A stretch of 64,000 nt of DNA from Desulfuromonas soudanensis (GTDB lineage: Bacteria; Desulfobacterota; Desulfuromonadia; Desulfuromonadales; WTL): assembly GCF_001278055.1 (NCBI RefSeq), contig NZ_CP010802.1, positions 682,001-746,000 on the forward strand, read 5' to 3'. The notes beneath the pieces are model-generated. The model saw nothing but the letters and a program-made list of their open reading frames with translations. It did not search any database and had not been told where the DNA came from. Below, piece after piece: positions 1 to 8,406 of the stretch (position 1 is its first letter; each line of letters opens with the position of its first letter). The translations under genes and the position numbers were made by a program.

Positions 1-125
1 ACCGGGCAGGTCTGGGAGTTCGGGGGCGCGCCGAAGGCCGTGGAGCAGCCGCAGAAGATCTTGGTCGCGGTGGTGAGCTGGACATGAACCTCCAGGCCGA
101 TGACGACTTCGTATTTTGATGACAT
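1..125 (-). CDS. gatB: GatB, Asp/Glu-tRNA amidotransferase subunit B (N-terminal part)
   Basis: Only the first 41 codons lie in the window; the gene runs off the left edge. The ATG is at 125 and the start reads [19 protein letters not shown], the highly conserved GatB opening ([13 protein letters not shown]). GatB holds the kinase/transamidase half of GatCAB, which converts Glu-tRNA(Gln) or Asp-tRNA(Asn) to the amide form using ammonia made by GatA. It is the third gene of gatC-gatA-gatB on the minus strand, separated from gatA by an inverted repeat. Identity is firm despite truncation. Confidence 0.9.
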   Translation of the reverse strand, partial: MSSKYEVVIGLEVHVQLTTATKIFCGCSTAFGAPPNSQTCP

Positions 126-137
126 AAGAAAATCCTT

Positions 138-256
138 TTCAACGCGGAGGCGCCGAGACGCTGAGAAAATCAGGGGACAAAAGGAATGATTGTATGTTTT
201 TCCCGATCGAGTTTTGATTTTCTTCGCGTTTTCTGCGCCTTTGCGTCTCTGCGTTA
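138..256. repeat. Dispersed inverted repeat, CGCAGAGG variant, between gatA and gatB
   Basis: Left arm 138-170 and right arm 222-256 are imperfect reverse complements. The right arm reads gcgtctctgcgttaa. The arms contain the 8-bp period seen in related elements of this window. The element fills most of the 140-bp gap between gatA and gatB, so it would be transcribed as a long hairpin inside the operon. Confidence 0.7.
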
Positions 257-265
257 AATATATCT

Positions 266-1723
266 TTAAAAATGGGGGCTTTCTTTGTGCCACTCCGTCG
301 CCTGCTCAAAGGCCCAGGCCGCCCGCAGGATCGTCGCTTCGTCGAAGGGTTTGCCGATCAGCTGCAGGCCGATGGGGAGCCCTTCGGCGGTGAATCCGCA
401 GGGGAGGGAGAGGGCGCAGGTTCCGGCGAGGTTGACGGGGATGGTGAAGATGTCCGAGAGGTACATCTGCAACGGGTCGGCCGTCTTCTCGCCGATGGGG
501 AAAGCCGCCGTCGGCGCCACCGGGGTCAGGAGGAGATCGACCTGGGCGAAGGCGTCGAGGAAGTCCTGGCGGATCAGGGTCCGCACCTTCTGCGCCTTGA
601 GGTAGTAGGCGTCGTAGTAGCCGGAAGAGAGGGCGTAGGTGCCGAGCATGATGCGGCGCTTGACCTCGGCGCCGAAGCCTTCAGCGCGGCTGCGGCTGTA
701 CAGGTCGGAAAGTCCCCTGGCGCTCTCGGTCCGCACGCCGTAGCGCACCCCGTCGTAGCGGGCGAGGTTGCTCGAGGCCTCGGCGGTGGCGACCAGGTAG
801 TAGCAGGCCAGGGCGTAGTCGGTGTGGGGGAGGGAGACCTCGACAATCTCGGCGCCGAGATTCCGGCAGACGGCGATGGCGGTCTCGACGGCCTTTTTCA
901 CCTCCGGGTCGAGCCCTTCGATGAAGTATTCCTTCGGCAGGCCGATTTTGAGTCCGGCGATGCCGTCCTTCAGGGTGGCGCGGTAGTCGGGGACCGGGAG
1001 GTCGACGGAGGTCGAGTCGGCGCCGTCGAAACCGGCGACGGCCTGGAGCATGATGGCGCAGTCCTCCACGTCGCGGGTCAGGGGGCCGACCTGGTCGAGG
1101 GAGGAGGCGTAGGCGATGACTCCGTAGCGGGAGACCCGGCCGTAGGTCGGCTTGAGGCCGACGACGCCGCAGTGGGAGGCGGGCTGGCGGATCGAGCCGC
1201 CGGTGTCGGTGCCGAGGGTCGCCACCGCCTGGCCGGCGGCGACCGCCGCGGCGCTGCCGCCGGAGGAGCCGCCGGGAACGGTCCCCAGGTTCCAGGGATT
1301 CTTCACCGGCCCGTAGGCGCTGTTCTCGTTGGAGCTCCCCATGGCGAACTCATCCATGTTGAGCTTGCCGAGGATCACCGCCCCCCGTTCCTTGAGGCGG
1401 GCGACGGCGGTGCCGTCGTAGGGGGCGACAAAGTTGTCGAGAATCTTCGAGGCGCAGGTGGTGCGCACCCCCTCGGTGAGAAAGATGTCCTTGAGGGCGA
1501 TGGGGATGCCGGTGAGGAGATCGGCGCGCCCTTCGGCGATGCGGGCGTCGGCGGCCGCCGCGGCCGCCAAAGCCTCTTCGGGGCAGAGGGTGATGTAGGC
1601 GTTGATCGCCCCGTCGGTCGCCTTGATCCGCTCAAGATGGGCCCGGGTCAGCTCGACGGAGGTCACCTCGCCGGCGCGCAGCCGGTCGTGCAGTTCGTGG
1701 ATGGTCCGATCCGTAAAATTCAT
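266..1723 (-). CDS. gatA: GatA, glutamyl/aspartyl-tRNA amidotransferase subunit A
   Basis: 485 aa, the usual GatA length. It belongs to the amidase-signature family, which hydrolyses glutamine and channels ammonia to GatB. The Ser-cisSer-Lys catalytic elements are visible: the lysine in IALKDIF (about residue 78), the glycine/serine-rich signature [11 protein letters not shown] (about residue 152) and the nucleophile loop TGGSIRQPA (about residue 175). The start [15 protein letters not shown] is a typical GatA N-terminus. It follows gatC by about 50 bp on the minus strand and precedes gatB, giving a gatCAB operon. The enzyme is cytoplasmic. No defect is seen. Confidence 0.97.
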   Translation of the reverse strand: MNFTDRTIHELHDRLRAGEVTSVELTRAHLERIKATDGAINAYITLCPEEALAAAAAADARIAEGRADLLTGIPIALKDIFLTEGVRTTCASKILDNFVAPYDGTAVARLKERGAVILGKLNMDEFAMGSSNENSAYGPVKNPWNLGTVPGGSSGGSAAAVAAGQAVATLGTDTGGSIRQPASHCGVVGLKPTYGRVSRYGVIAYASSLDQVGPLTRDVEDCAIMLQAVAGFDGADSTSVDLPVPDYRATLKDGIAGLKIGLPKEYFIEGLDPEVKKAVETAIAVCRNLGAEIVEVSLPHTDYALACYYLVATAEASSNLARYDGVRYGVRTESARGLSDLYSRSRAEGFGAEVKRRIMLGTYALSSGYYDAYYLKAQKVRTLIRQDFLDAFAQVDLLLTPVAPTAAFPIGEKTADPLQMYLSDIFTIPVNLAGTCALSLPCGFTAEGLPIGLQLIGKPFDEATILRAAWAFEQATEWHKESPHF

Positions 1724-1774
1724 GGTGTCTCCAGAAAAAACGAATACCTGATCAATTCAAGGGCAGGAAGGCGG

Positions 1775-2062
1775 TCACTCGATAACCTTGGGAACCCGGA
1801 AGCAGCCGTCGGCGGCATCCGGCGCGTTTTGCAGGGCCGCTTCGATGCCGATGGACGGTTTCACCAGGTCATCGCGGAAGGCGTTCTCCATCGGCACGGC
1901 GTGGGCGGTGGGGACGATGCCTTCGGTGTCGAGTTCTTGAAGCTTTGCCACATAACCGAGGATGGCGTCCATTTCCCCGGTGAGGGCGTCGAATTCGCCG
2001 TCGTCGAGGGCCAGGCGCGCCAGGCGCGCCACATGCTCCACTTCGGGTCGGGTTATTTTCAT
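1775..2062 (-). CDS. gatC: GatC, amidotransferase subunit C
   Basis: 95 aa when started at the ATG at 2062, which has GGGAG about 10 bases upstream. An in-frame ATG 15 codons further upstream lacks support and lengthens the protein beyond the family norm. The N-terminus KITRPEVEHVARLARLAL is the hallmark of GatC, a small belt-like subunit that wraps around GatA and GatB and stabilises them. It is first gene of gatC-gatA-gatB. The gap to the divergent lipoprotein gene (2063-2243) should carry the promoters for both. Confidence 0.95.
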   Translation of the reverse strand: MKITRPEVEHVARLARLALDDGEFDALTGEMDAILGYVAKLQELDTEGIVPTAHAVPMENAFRDDLVKPSIGIEAALQNAPDAADGCFRVPKVIE

Positions 2063-2243
2063 TTCAGACTCTCCCTTTTTTGGTGTCAGCAATTTATAAC
2101 TGTGCAAACTAGCATGGGATTGGAGTGAGATTCAAGTATTAAGGGGTGGCGAGGGCAGTTGTAATTATCTCTTTAGAGTGCTAATGTTTCTGCATATGGC
2201 CGGCAAGTTACGAGGATGCCGGTCCAAATTTTCCTAGGGAGAG

Positions 2244-2900
2244 ATGAATATGAAAAGATTTCTTATGGCGGTCCTTTGCGTTTCGTTGATTCTTTCCGGG
2301 TGTGTCGCCCCGCAGAACAAGACCCAGAAAGGGGCCCTGATCGGCACCGGGGTCGGCGCGGCGGCGGGAGCCGGGCTCGGCCAGGCGATCGGCGGTGACA
2401 CCAAGGCGACCCTCCTCGGTGCCGGAATCGGCGCCGTCGTCGGCGGACTCGCCGGCGGCACCATGGGTCGTTACATGGACAATCAGGAAGCGGCGATGCG
2501 CCAGCAGCTCGCCGGTGTCGAGGCGGCCAACATCCAGCGCAATGCTGATGTCCTTGCCGTCACCTTCAAGGCCGACATGCTCTTCGATTTCGACTCCTCC
2601 ACCCTCAAGGCCGGTGCCTACGACGAGATCTCACGGGTCGCCCAGGTCCTGGTCCAGTACCCCCAGACCAATATCACCATTGCCGGTCACACCGACAGCA
2701 AGGGGACCGAGGCTTACAACCAGCAGCTCTCCGAGCGTCGCGCCCAGGTTGTGAAGAACGCCCTCGCCGGCCAGGGCGTCAATCCCGGTCGGTTGATCGC
2801 CGTCGGCTACGGCGAGAGCCGTCCGATCGCCAGCAACGACACCGAGTCGGGGCGCCAGCTCAATCGCCGGGTGGAGATCACCATCGTCCCCCAGCAGTAG
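2244..2900 (+). CDS. OmpA-family outer membrane lipoprotein (glycine-zipper plus OmpA C-terminal domain)
   Basis: 218 aa. The N-terminus has a lipoprotein signal ending in the lipobox LILSGC (Cys about 20). A glycine-rich zipper segment follows (about residues 30-75, GTGVGAAAGAGLGQAIGG). The C-terminal OmpA/MotB domain (about 105-215) carries the peptidoglycan-binding motif TIAGHTDSKGTEAYNQQLSE and ends NRRVEITI. The architecture matches YiaD-type lipoproteins that tether the outer membrane to peptidoglycan. GGGAGAG lies just upstream of the ATG; a second ATG two codons later is also possible. A terminator follows, so it is probably a single-gene unit. Confidence 0.92.
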   Translation: MNMKRFLMAVLCVSLILSGCVAPQNKTQKGALIGTGVGAAAGAGLGQAIGGDTKATLLGAGIGAVVGGLAGGTMGRYMDNQEAAMRQQLAGVEAANIQRNADVLAVTFKADMLFDFDSSTLKAGAYDEISRVAQVLVQYPQTNITIAGHTDSKGTEAYNQQLSERRAQVVKNALAGQGVNPGRLIAVGYGESRPIASNDTESGRQLNRRVEITIVPQQ

Positions 2901-2923
2901 ATCTCTCTTTCGAACCCATAGCC

Positions 2924-2969
2924 AACGGCGGGATGGCCTCTTTAGTGCCATCCCGCCGTTTGTTTTTTC
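2924..2969 (+). terminator. Rho-independent terminator after the OmpA-like lipoprotein gene
   Basis: A 14-bp perfect stem (2924-2937 with 2947-2960, arm AACGGCGGGATGGC), a 9-base loop, then TTGTTTTTT on the plus strand. It lies 23 bp after the stop of the lipoprotein gene. Confidence 0.9.
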
Positions 2970-3061
2970 TGATCGCCCCCTTCGCTCCAATCCTCTTTTG
3001 ACTTTTGCCACGGGTTTAAAAGGGATCTCGGAAGGGTCCCCGCTTTCCTCTCCGATTCTCT

Positions 3062-3086
3062 CCTTCTCCGCGCCTCCGCGTTGAAG
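3062..3086. repeat. Solitary arm of the dispersed repeat (CGCAGAGG variant)
   Basis: Reads ccgcgcctccgcgttgaa, like the right arms of the paired elements near 250 and 6560. No matching left arm was found nearby, so this looks like a remnant. Confidence 0.45.
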
Positions 3087-3116
3087 TCTTTGTCCCGGTT
3101 GTTGTTCAGTCAATAG

Positions 3117-3156
3117 AAAGCGGCCCCGGAACACACAGTTCCGGGGCCGCTTTTTT
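3117..3156. terminator. Bidirectional terminator, mainly for tatA
   Basis: A perfect 16-bp stem (3117-3132 with 3138-3153) around a 5-base loop, with T-rich tails on both strands. It lies 29 bp after the tatA stop on the minus strand. The plus-strand lipoprotein gene already has its own terminator at 2924. Confidence 0.85.
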
Positions 3157-3184
3157 CTTTTATCCTGAGGGGAGCAACGCCGGG

Positions 3185-3379
3185 TCAGGCGTCCTTCTTC
3201 TTGTCGTCGTCGAGTTTTTTGGCCTCTTCCGTGGCCTCATCGGCGTCCTTGACCCCTTCCTTGAAGTTGCGCAGCCCTTTGCCGAGGGCGCCGCCGATCT
3301 GGGGGAGCTTGCCGGCGCCGAAGATGATGAGTACCAGAACGAGGATGATGATCAGTTCCTGGGTGCCAAGTCCGAACAT
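3185..3379 (-). CDS. tatA: TatA/E, twin-arginine translocase pore subunit
   Basis: 64 aa. There is a short N-terminal membrane helix (about residues 6-21), the hinge [20 protein letters not shown] with the conserved FG and amphipathic helix, and a charged C-terminal tail rich in Asp/Lys. TatA proteins form the conduit for folded, cofactor-loaded proteins. The gene lies downstream of molybdenum cofactor genes and near psrA, whose product has a Tat signal, so the context fits export of a Mo enzyme. The length is slightly short for TatA but normal for TatE-like forms. Confidence 0.93.
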   Translation of the reverse strand: MFGLGTQELIIILVLVLIIFGAGKLPQIGGALGKGLRNFKEGVKDADEATEEAKKLDDDKKKDA

Positions 3380-3453
3380 GCGCTTTTCTCCTGAATGGGG
3401 TTTTGAGGTCCTATGTTACTCTTTTTTCAGAAAAATCTCAATAGACGTATACG

Positions 3454-4671
3454 TCATGCGGGGATTGCGGCGCCGGGGGGGAGGCGCAGCAGAAGCACCT
3501 CGACCTCGCTGCCGGCGGAAATCTCCCCGCTCCCTCCGGGTACCGGCAGCAACGCCTGCGAACCCTGGATACTGCGGTTCTGCCCCGAACCCTGGCGCCC
3601 CGAAGGGGTGAAGAGGTAGCGGCCGTCCCGCTCGGCGAGGGTTCCCCAGAGAAAGCGTTGCCGCTTTTCGCCGCCGCTGACGGCCGTCGTGAGGGTCACG
3701 GCCAGGCGCGGCTGCAGGGGGTCGCCGTGCCCGGCGAGACGGCGCAGGGCCGGGCGGGCGAAGAGTTCGAAGGTCGCCGCAGAGGCGGCGGGATTGCCGG
3801 GGAGGCCGAAGACCAGGGTCGAGCCGCAGCGGCCGAAGAGGAGAGGCTTGCCCGGTTTGATGGCGACCTTCCAGAAACCGAGTTCGAAGCCCTGGGCCAC
3901 CAGGGTCTCCTGGACGTGGTCGCGGTCGCCGACGGAAACGCCGCCGGTGGTCATCAGGACGTCGGCTTCCAGCCCCCGGGCGATGCGGGCGCCGAGGCCG
4001 CCGCGTTCGTCGCGGGCAATGCCGAGGGGGATCACCGTGCACCCCTCCTCCTGGAGTCGCGCCGCCAGCAGGTGGTAGTTCGAGTTGACGATCTGTCCCG
4101 GTCCCGGGGTCTGGCCGAGTTCCACCAGTTCGTCGCCGGTGGAAAGGAGTGCGACCCGCGGAGTGCGGACAACCCGGACCCGCTGCGCTCCGGCGGCCGC
4201 CAGGATCCCCATCTCACCGGAATGGAGGGGAGTTCCGGCAGGGAGGACGGTCTCGCCGGCCTGCAGTTCCTCTCCCCGGCGGCGCACGTGCTGCCCTGCC
4301 TTAGGCGTGCGCTCGAGGCGGATGGTTCCTCCGCTTGCCTTGACATCCTCGATCGGCACCACGGTGTCGCTCCCCGCCGGGAGGGGGGCGCCGGTCATGA
4401 TCTTGATCGCCTCCCCTTCAGCCAGGGACGTTTCGTGGCTGGCCCCGGCGGGGAGAAATCCGGCGACGCGCAGCTCGCAGCCGGCCTCCTGGCCGGCAAA
4501 GGGGAAGGCGTAGCCGTCCATGGCCGAGTTGTCCGCCGGCGGCAGGTCCCAGCGGGCCGTTACCGGCTCGGCCAGAACCCGGCCGAGGGCATCGCCGAGG
4601 GGGAGGTCCTCCGCCGCCAGAGGGACGACCGTGCGCAGGATCAGATCGACGGCTTCCTTGTAGGTCAACAT
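3454..4671 (-). CDS. moeA: MoeA, molybdopterin molybdenumtransferase
   Basis: 405 aa from the ATG at 4671, which has AAGGAG about 8 bases upstream; the longer in-frame start at 4740 has no support. MoeA inserts molybdate into adenylylated molybdopterin to make Mo cofactor. The MoeA/MogA-like fold shows the motif TTGGVSVGDRDHV (about residues 250-262) and FGLPGNPAA (about 295), and the N-terminus LTYKEAVDLIL is typical. It is downstream of mobA-mobB-modE-like on the same strand, consistent with a molybdenum cofactor operon serving the psrA enzyme. Confidence 0.95.
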   Translation of the reverse strand: MLTYKEAVDLILRTVVPLAAEDLPLGDALGRVLAEPVTARWDLPPADNSAMDGYAFPFAGQEAGCELRVAGFLPAGASHETSLAEGEAIKIMTGAPLPAGSDTVVPIEDVKASGGTIRLERTPKAGQHVRRRGEELQAGETVLPAGTPLHSGEMGILAAAGAQRVRVVRTPRVALLSTGDELVELGQTPGPGQIVNSNYHLLAARLQEEGCTVIPLGIARDERGGLGARIARGLEADVLMTTGGVSVGDRDHVQETLVAQGFELGFWKVAIKPGKPLLFGRCGSTLVFGLPGNPAASAATFELFARPALRRLAGHGDPLQPRLAVTLTTAVSGGEKRQRFLWGTLAERDGRYLFTPSGRQGSGQNRSIQGSQALLPVPGGSGEISAGSEVEVLLLRLPPGAAIPA

Positions 4672-4720
4672 TGCAAGTGACTCCTTTTCAAACCCCAAAA
4701 AGCTTTGTTGCGAGACTTCT

Positions 4721-4738
4721 CCTTGGTGCTTTGGTGGC
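4721..4738. repeat. Solitary arm of the dispersed repeat (CACCAAGG variant)
   Basis: Reads ccttggtgctttggtggc, like the right arm of the paired element at 20921-20997. It lies between the ModE-like gene and moeA. No left arm is visible. Confidence 0.4.
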
Positions 4739-4755
4739 AATACCGTAGTTATGTT

Positions 4756-5133
4756 TTACGATTTGTCGACCTTCGGCTCTTCGCCGGGATTTAGAGGGAG
4801 AAAGTCGGCGGCGAAGCGGGCGTCGACGTACTCCTGCACCCCGCGGTTGAGGGCGTCGAACTTCTCGAGGAGGAGCAGCGTCTCGGCGGTCAGGGTGGTG
4901 GTCCCCCCGCGGGCGCCCCCCTTGCGGCGGTGGACCAGGGGAAAGCGCACCCGTTTCTCCATGTTCTCGATGAAGCTCCAGGCCTTGCGGTAACTGATCC
5001 CCATCTGCCGGGCGGCGCCGCTGATGGACCCGCAGTCGTCGATGAGGCGCAGCAGACGCTCGCGCCCCTCGCCGAGAAACGGCGCCCCCTCGGTCTCGAG
5101 CCAGACCTTGGAGCGGACCTCAAGGCCGTTCAT
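4756..5133 (-). CDS. modE: ModE-type winged-helix DNA-binding protein
   Basis: 125 aa. It matches the N-terminal helix-turn-helix domain of ModE (about residues 20-85): GSISGAARQMGISYRKAW, then a basic wing KRVRFPLVHRRKGGARGG. The C-terminal molybdate-binding (MOP) domains of full ModE are absent, so it is the short one-domain form. ModE-type regulators control molybdate uptake and Mo-enzyme genes. The ATG at 5133 overlaps the mobB stop by 4 bases (ATGA), showing translational coupling. How a MOP-less protein would sense molybdate cannot be judged from sequence. Confidence 0.87.
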   Translation of the reverse strand: MNGLEVRSKVWLETEGAPFLGEGRERLLRLIDDCGSISGAARQMGISYRKAWSFIENMEKRVRFPLVHRRKGGARGGTTTLTAETLLLLEKFDALNRGVQEYVDARFAADFLPLNPGEEPKVDKS

Positions 5134-5639
5134 CGCAGAAAACGCTCCTCGATGAGGTCGCAGAGGCCGGCGGCGTCGTTAATGTCGAAGAGGGGGACGT
5201 CGAGGTCGAGGGGCTCGTCGGAGGCGACGGCCAGAAGCGCCGGGTCGTGAAGTTCGCCGCGGCAGAGGAGGTCTTTGCGCACCTCGCGGCGGTGAACCTC
5301 GATCTTCGGCAGGGGGCTCTTCTTGAATCCCTCGGTGAGGAGGATGTCGACGTCGTTAAAGTAGCGGTCGATGGTCTCTTCGAGCGTCGGTTCGACTTCG
5401 TCGGAGTGGATGCGGACCATGGCGCTCTTTTGCGGCGAGGTCACGACGGTGGTCGCGGCCCCGGCCTTCGTCAGGCGCCAGGAATCCTTCCCCTCGTGGT
5501 CGATCTCGAAGCGGTGGGCGTCGTGCTTGAGGGCGCCGACCCGGTAGCCGCGGGCGGTGAGTTCGGCGATGAGTTTTTCGAGGAGGGTGGTCTTGCCGGT
5601 GCCGCTTTTGGCCACCACCGAAACGACGGGAGGTCTCAT
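5130..5639 (-). CDS. mobB: MobB, molybdopterin-guanine dinucleotide biosynthesis adaptor
   Basis: 169 aa. It has a P-loop near the N-terminus (VVAKSGTGKTTLLEKLI, about residues 6-22) and the MobB-type segment VGALKHDAHRFEIDHEGKDS. MobB binds GTP and assists MobA in making the guanine dinucleotide form of Mo cofactor used by DMSO-reductase family enzymes such as PsrA. The start ATG at 5639 overlaps the mobA stop (ATGA) and the stop overlaps the next gene, so mobA-mobB-modE-like is one coupled unit. A longer reading through mobA in the same frame is not real. Confidence 0.95.
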   Translation of the reverse strand: MRPPVVSVVAKSGTGKTTLLEKLIAELTARGYRVGALKHDAHRFEIDHEGKDSWRLTKAGAATTVVTSPQKSAMVRIHSDEVEPTLEETIDRYFNDVDILLTEGFKKSPLPKIEVHRREVRKDLLCRGELHDPALLAVASDEPLDLDVPLFDINDAAGLCDLIEERFLR

Positions 5640-6253
5640 GGCTTGCGCTCCGTAGCCCGGCCGTAGTCGGTCGGGGTGTTGATGTTGACGAAGGCCCGAT
5701 CGGCCCCGGCCGGGAGTTCCTCGGCCGTCAGGACGCGGACCCTGACCTCGTCGTAGAAGTCGTAAATTCGGCAGCTTCCCTGCCGCAGCATCGCCTCCAT
5801 CGGCGCCAGGCACCCCTTGCCGTAAAGGGCGAAGAGGGGTTCGAGACCGGTGGCCGTGCGCGGGACGACGACGTCGTAACCGAAGCGCAGGGCAAGGATC
5901 TGCCGGATCAGGGCCGGGTCGGGATAGGGCATGTCGCAGGCGGCGACGAAAATCCACTGGGTTTCGGCGGCGGTCAGGCCCGCATGGAGGCCCCCCAGGG
6001 CGCTGCCGGGGTAGATGTCCGGAACGAACGGGAGATCGGGACGGGCCAGGTCGGGGCGCTCGCCGGCGATGAGCAGCCGGGAGAAGAGGGGAGTCATGAC
6101 CGAGAGCACCCGCTCGAAGAGGGGGACGCCGTCGACCTCGAGGAGCGCCTTGTCCCGTCCCATGCGCGAGCTCCGTCCTCCGGCGAGGATGACCCCGGTG
6201 ACGTCCTGCAGCGGTTCCCCCGGCGGGGCGTTGTCGATATGCGGAATTTGCAT
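5636..6253 (-). CDS. mobA: MobA, molybdenum cofactor guanylyltransferase
   Basis: 205 aa. A nucleotidyltransferase fold with the signature VTGVILAGGRSSRMGRDKAL (about residues 18-37) that binds GTP, and AACDMPYPDP (about 105) holding a metal-binding Asp. It transfers GMP from GTP to Mo-molybdopterin, giving the MGD cofactor needed by the PsrA-type enzyme encoded nearby. It is first gene of the mobA-mobB-modE-like unit. The assigned ATG has no clear ribosome site, so the exact start within the first 17 codons is uncertain. Confidence 0.94.
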   Translation of the reverse strand: MQIPHIDNAPPGEPLQDVTGVILAGGRSSRMGRDKALLEVDGVPLFERVLSVMTPLFSRLLIAGERPDLARPDLPFVPDIYPGSALGGLHAGLTAAETQWIFVAACDMPYPDPALIRQILALRFGYDVVVPRTATGLEPLFALYGKGCLAPMEAMLRQGSCRIYDFYDEVRVRVLTAEELPAGADRAFVNINTPTDYGRATERKP

Positions 6254-6390
6254 AACGGGGACAGTATAGTCGCGGGTCAGGGCCGGTGCAAGAGAAATAT
6301 TCCGATTTCAATATGTCTTGCGAAGGTTCGATCTGACTTGTCCCGGAGGCCGTTCCGTACGTGAAAAATGGAAACAAGGCAAGATAAAGG

Positions 6391-6571
6391 TTTTAACGCA
6401 GAGGCGCAGAGAATGGAGAGGCGCAGAGATCGGAGAGTCGGAAGAGATCGGAGAGTCGGAAGAGATCGGAGAGTCGGAAGAGATCGGAGAGTCGGAAGAG
6501 ATTACGGCGGGAATGAAAGCGATCGTTTCTCTGCCGTCCTCTCCCTCTCAGCGTCTCTGCGTTGAAAAGGT
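6391..6571. repeat. Dispersed inverted repeat (CGCAGAGG variant) containing four 18-bp tandem units
   Basis: Left arm 6391-6430 contains acgcagaggcgcagag; right arm 6531-6571 ends gcgtctctgcgttgaaa. Just inside the left arm, four perfect direct copies of an 18-bp unit (gagatcggagagtcggaa) run from 6426 to 6497. The element lies between the divergent mobA promoter side and the terminator of the psr genes. Confidence 0.75.
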
Positions 6572-6582
6572 TTTTTCGATTC

Positions 6583-6613
6583 AAAAAAAAAGGGCCGGCG
6601 CAAAGGCCGGCCC
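6583..6613 (-). terminator. Rho-independent terminator of the psr genes
   Basis: Stem GGGCCGGC/GCCGGCCC (6592-6613) followed on the minus strand by a run of nine T. It lies about 50 bases after the psrC stop. Confidence 0.92.
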
Positions 6614-6664
6614 AAGGAGGCAGGGGATGAAGGGCCCCTGTTGCTGCATATCATATTGTCAAAT

Positions 6665-7813
6665 TTAGTGTTTCTGCTCTCCGAGAGACAGGAACTTCTC
6701 GGCGATCGAGTAGAGAAGGAGGCAGAAGGCCATGGCGCCGATCACGATACCCAACTCGGTGATCGAGGGGGTGTAGGTGAGGAGACCGTTGACGAGGCCG
6801 TCGACCCCCTCACGCATCGGCACCAGTTGCCCAGCGATCACCAGGTCGTAGCGCATGAAAAAGATCCCCACCGTCGACAGCAGACCGGCGACCATCACGC
6901 CGAAGGGTGTGCGGGTGGCGCGGTTGAGGAGGATGGTGACGGGGATCAACAGTCCTATCAGCACTTCGAAGAACCAGAAGTTGAAGGCCAGGGGACCGGT
7001 GAGGGTGGCCATGGTCGCCTCATATTTTCCGGGAGGCTGACCGTAAAGGCCCGGGATGATCTTCCAGATGACGAAGAAGATCAGGATGACTAGAAACAGG
7101 GCCTGCAGTTTGCCGAGGGAGACCATGAAGTCCTGGTAAGCTTTCGGCAGGTCGATACCGCGGAACTTGTGGTTGAAATAGACGAACAGAGCCACCAGCG
7201 CCCCTCCGGAAACCAGGGCCGAGAGGATGAAGTAGATCGGCAGGAAGGAGCCGTGCCAGTAGGGGCGGGCCTCCAGCAGTCCGAAGACGGCGCCGAGGTT
7301 GGAGTGGGCGGAGACGGCGGCGATAAAGCCGATCATCCCCAGGGCGAAGGCCCCCTTGTGGTGGCCGCGCATCAGAAAATAGAACTCGCCGCACAAAAGG
7401 GCGAGGTAAAGCCCGTAGAGCGTTCCCATCCACCAGATCGGTGAGGAGAAGTTGGGGCTGAGGATGGCGTAGATCCCCAAGCGGATCGGATGATTGATTT
7501 CCATGCCGATGGCGCCGAACCCGGTGATCAGGGTGATGATCGCCAGGATGATGGCGCGGCGGCCGATGAGTTCGAACTTCTCGATGCCGAAAACGTGACC
7601 GAGGCTCGATACCAGACAGAGGCCGGTGCTCGAAACGACGAAAAAGACGTAGGTCGCAATGAGAATCCCCCAGGGGACTTCCCTTGTCACGTTGTAGACG
7701 TGGGCGTGCCCCTGGATCAGCACGTTCACGGCGGAGACGGCCCCTATGAGGACACCCGCACCGAGGAGGGCGAACCACAACAGCTCGCCTGGACGTTTGG
7801 CAGTAGCAGTCAT
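6665..7813 (-). CDS. psrC: NrfD/PsrC-family membrane quinol-interacting subunit
   Basis: 382 aa when started at the ATG at 7813. The frame is open 33 codons further upstream but that stretch overlaps the preceding gene's end and is not hydrophobic. There are eight to nine predicted membrane helices across the protein and no haem motif, as in NrfD/PsrC. These integral proteins exchange electrons between the quinone pool and the Fe-S subunit. It is last gene of psrA-psrB-psrC, 10 bp after psrB, and is followed by a strong terminator. Confidence 0.92.
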   Translation of the reverse strand: MTATAKRPGELLWFALLGAGVLIGAVSAVNVLIQGHAHVYNVTREVPWGILIATYVFFVVSSTGLCLVSSLGHVFGIEKFELIGRRAIILAIITLITGFGAIGMEINHPIRLGIYAILSPNFSSPIWWMGTLYGLYLALLCGEFYFLMRGHHKGAFALGMIGFIAAVSAHSNLGAVFGLLEARPYWHGSFLPIYFILSALVSGGALVALFVYFNHKFRGIDLPKAYQDFMVSLGKLQALFLVILIFFVIWKIIPGLYGQPPGKYEATMATLTGPLAFNFWFFEVLIGLLIPVTILLNRATRTPFGVMVAGLLSTVGIFFMRYDLVIAGQLVPMREGVDGLVNGLLTYTPSITELGIVIGAMAFCLLLYSIAEKFLSLGEQKH

Positions 7814-7823
7814 GACGTTCTCC

Positions 7824-8378
7824 TTAAATGATGTAGTAGAGGTACGGTTTGGTCCCCATCTCCGGCTTGACGACCCGGTGGGGATATTTGGCGACCAGGA
7901 GCGAGACTTCACTGCAGGGATCGTTGAGGTCGCCGAAGACCCGGACCTTGGTCGGGCAGGTTTCGACGCAGGCCGGCAGACGCCCCTGGTAGACCCGGTG
8001 GGCGCAGAAGGTGCACTTGTCGACGGCCTCGATTTCCTCGTTGTAGTAACGGGCGTTGTAGGGGCAGGCGGTCATGCAGTATTTGCAGCCGATGCACTTC
8101 TTCTCTTCGACGGTGACGATGCCGTCGGCGTTGACGCCGGTGGCACCCGTCGGACAGACATGGTCGCAGGGGGCATTTGAACAGTGCATGCACTGCCCGG
8201 GAGTGAAGGTCTGCCCCAGGTGGGGGTAGGTTCCCCGGACCTCTCCCTGGTCGACCCAGTTACGGTAGTTGTCGCGCCCCAGGGGGACGTTGTTTTCCGC
8301 CTTGCAGGCCACCGTGCAGGCCTTGCAGTCGATACACTTGCGCGTATCGAGCACGATGGCGAACCTTTTGTTTTTCAT
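7824..8378 (-). CDS. psrB: PsrB-like four-cluster ferredoxin subunit
   Basis: 184 aa. Sixteen-cysteine, four [4Fe-4S] pattern typical of DMSO-reductase family electron-transfer subunits: CIDCKACTVAC (about residue 15), CMHCSNAPCDHVCP (about 63), CIGCKYCMTACP (about 95) and CTFCAH with CVETCP (about 122-140). It carries electrons between the membrane subunit and the catalytic subunit. No signal peptide is present, as usual for a subunit co-exported with a Tat partner. It lies 28 bp after psrA and 10 bp before psrC. Confidence 0.94.
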   Translation of the reverse strand: MKNKRFAIVLDTRKCIDCKACTVACKAENNVPLGRDNYRNWVDQGEVRGTYPHLGQTFTPGQCMHCSNAPCDHVCPTGATGVNADGIVTVEEKKCIGCKYCMTACPYNARYYNEEIEAVDKCTFCAHRVYQGRLPACVETCPTKVRVFGDLNDPCSEVSLLVAKYPHRVVKPEMGTKPYLYYII

Positions 8379-8406
8379 GATCAGGACTCCTTGTGCTTAA
8401 GCCGGG

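Noticed and set aside
272-2128. Long plus-strand open frame opposite gatA and gatC
   Set aside because: It mirrors the amidotransferase genes, has Gly/Asp-rich low-complexity translation and no family resemblance; it arises from the high third-position GC of the real genes.
5130-6377. A 415-codon frame that would fuse an unknown N-terminus to MobB
   Set aside because: The first 246 codons overlap mobA in another frame; the MobB start at 5639 overlaps the mobA stop in the usual ATGA manner.
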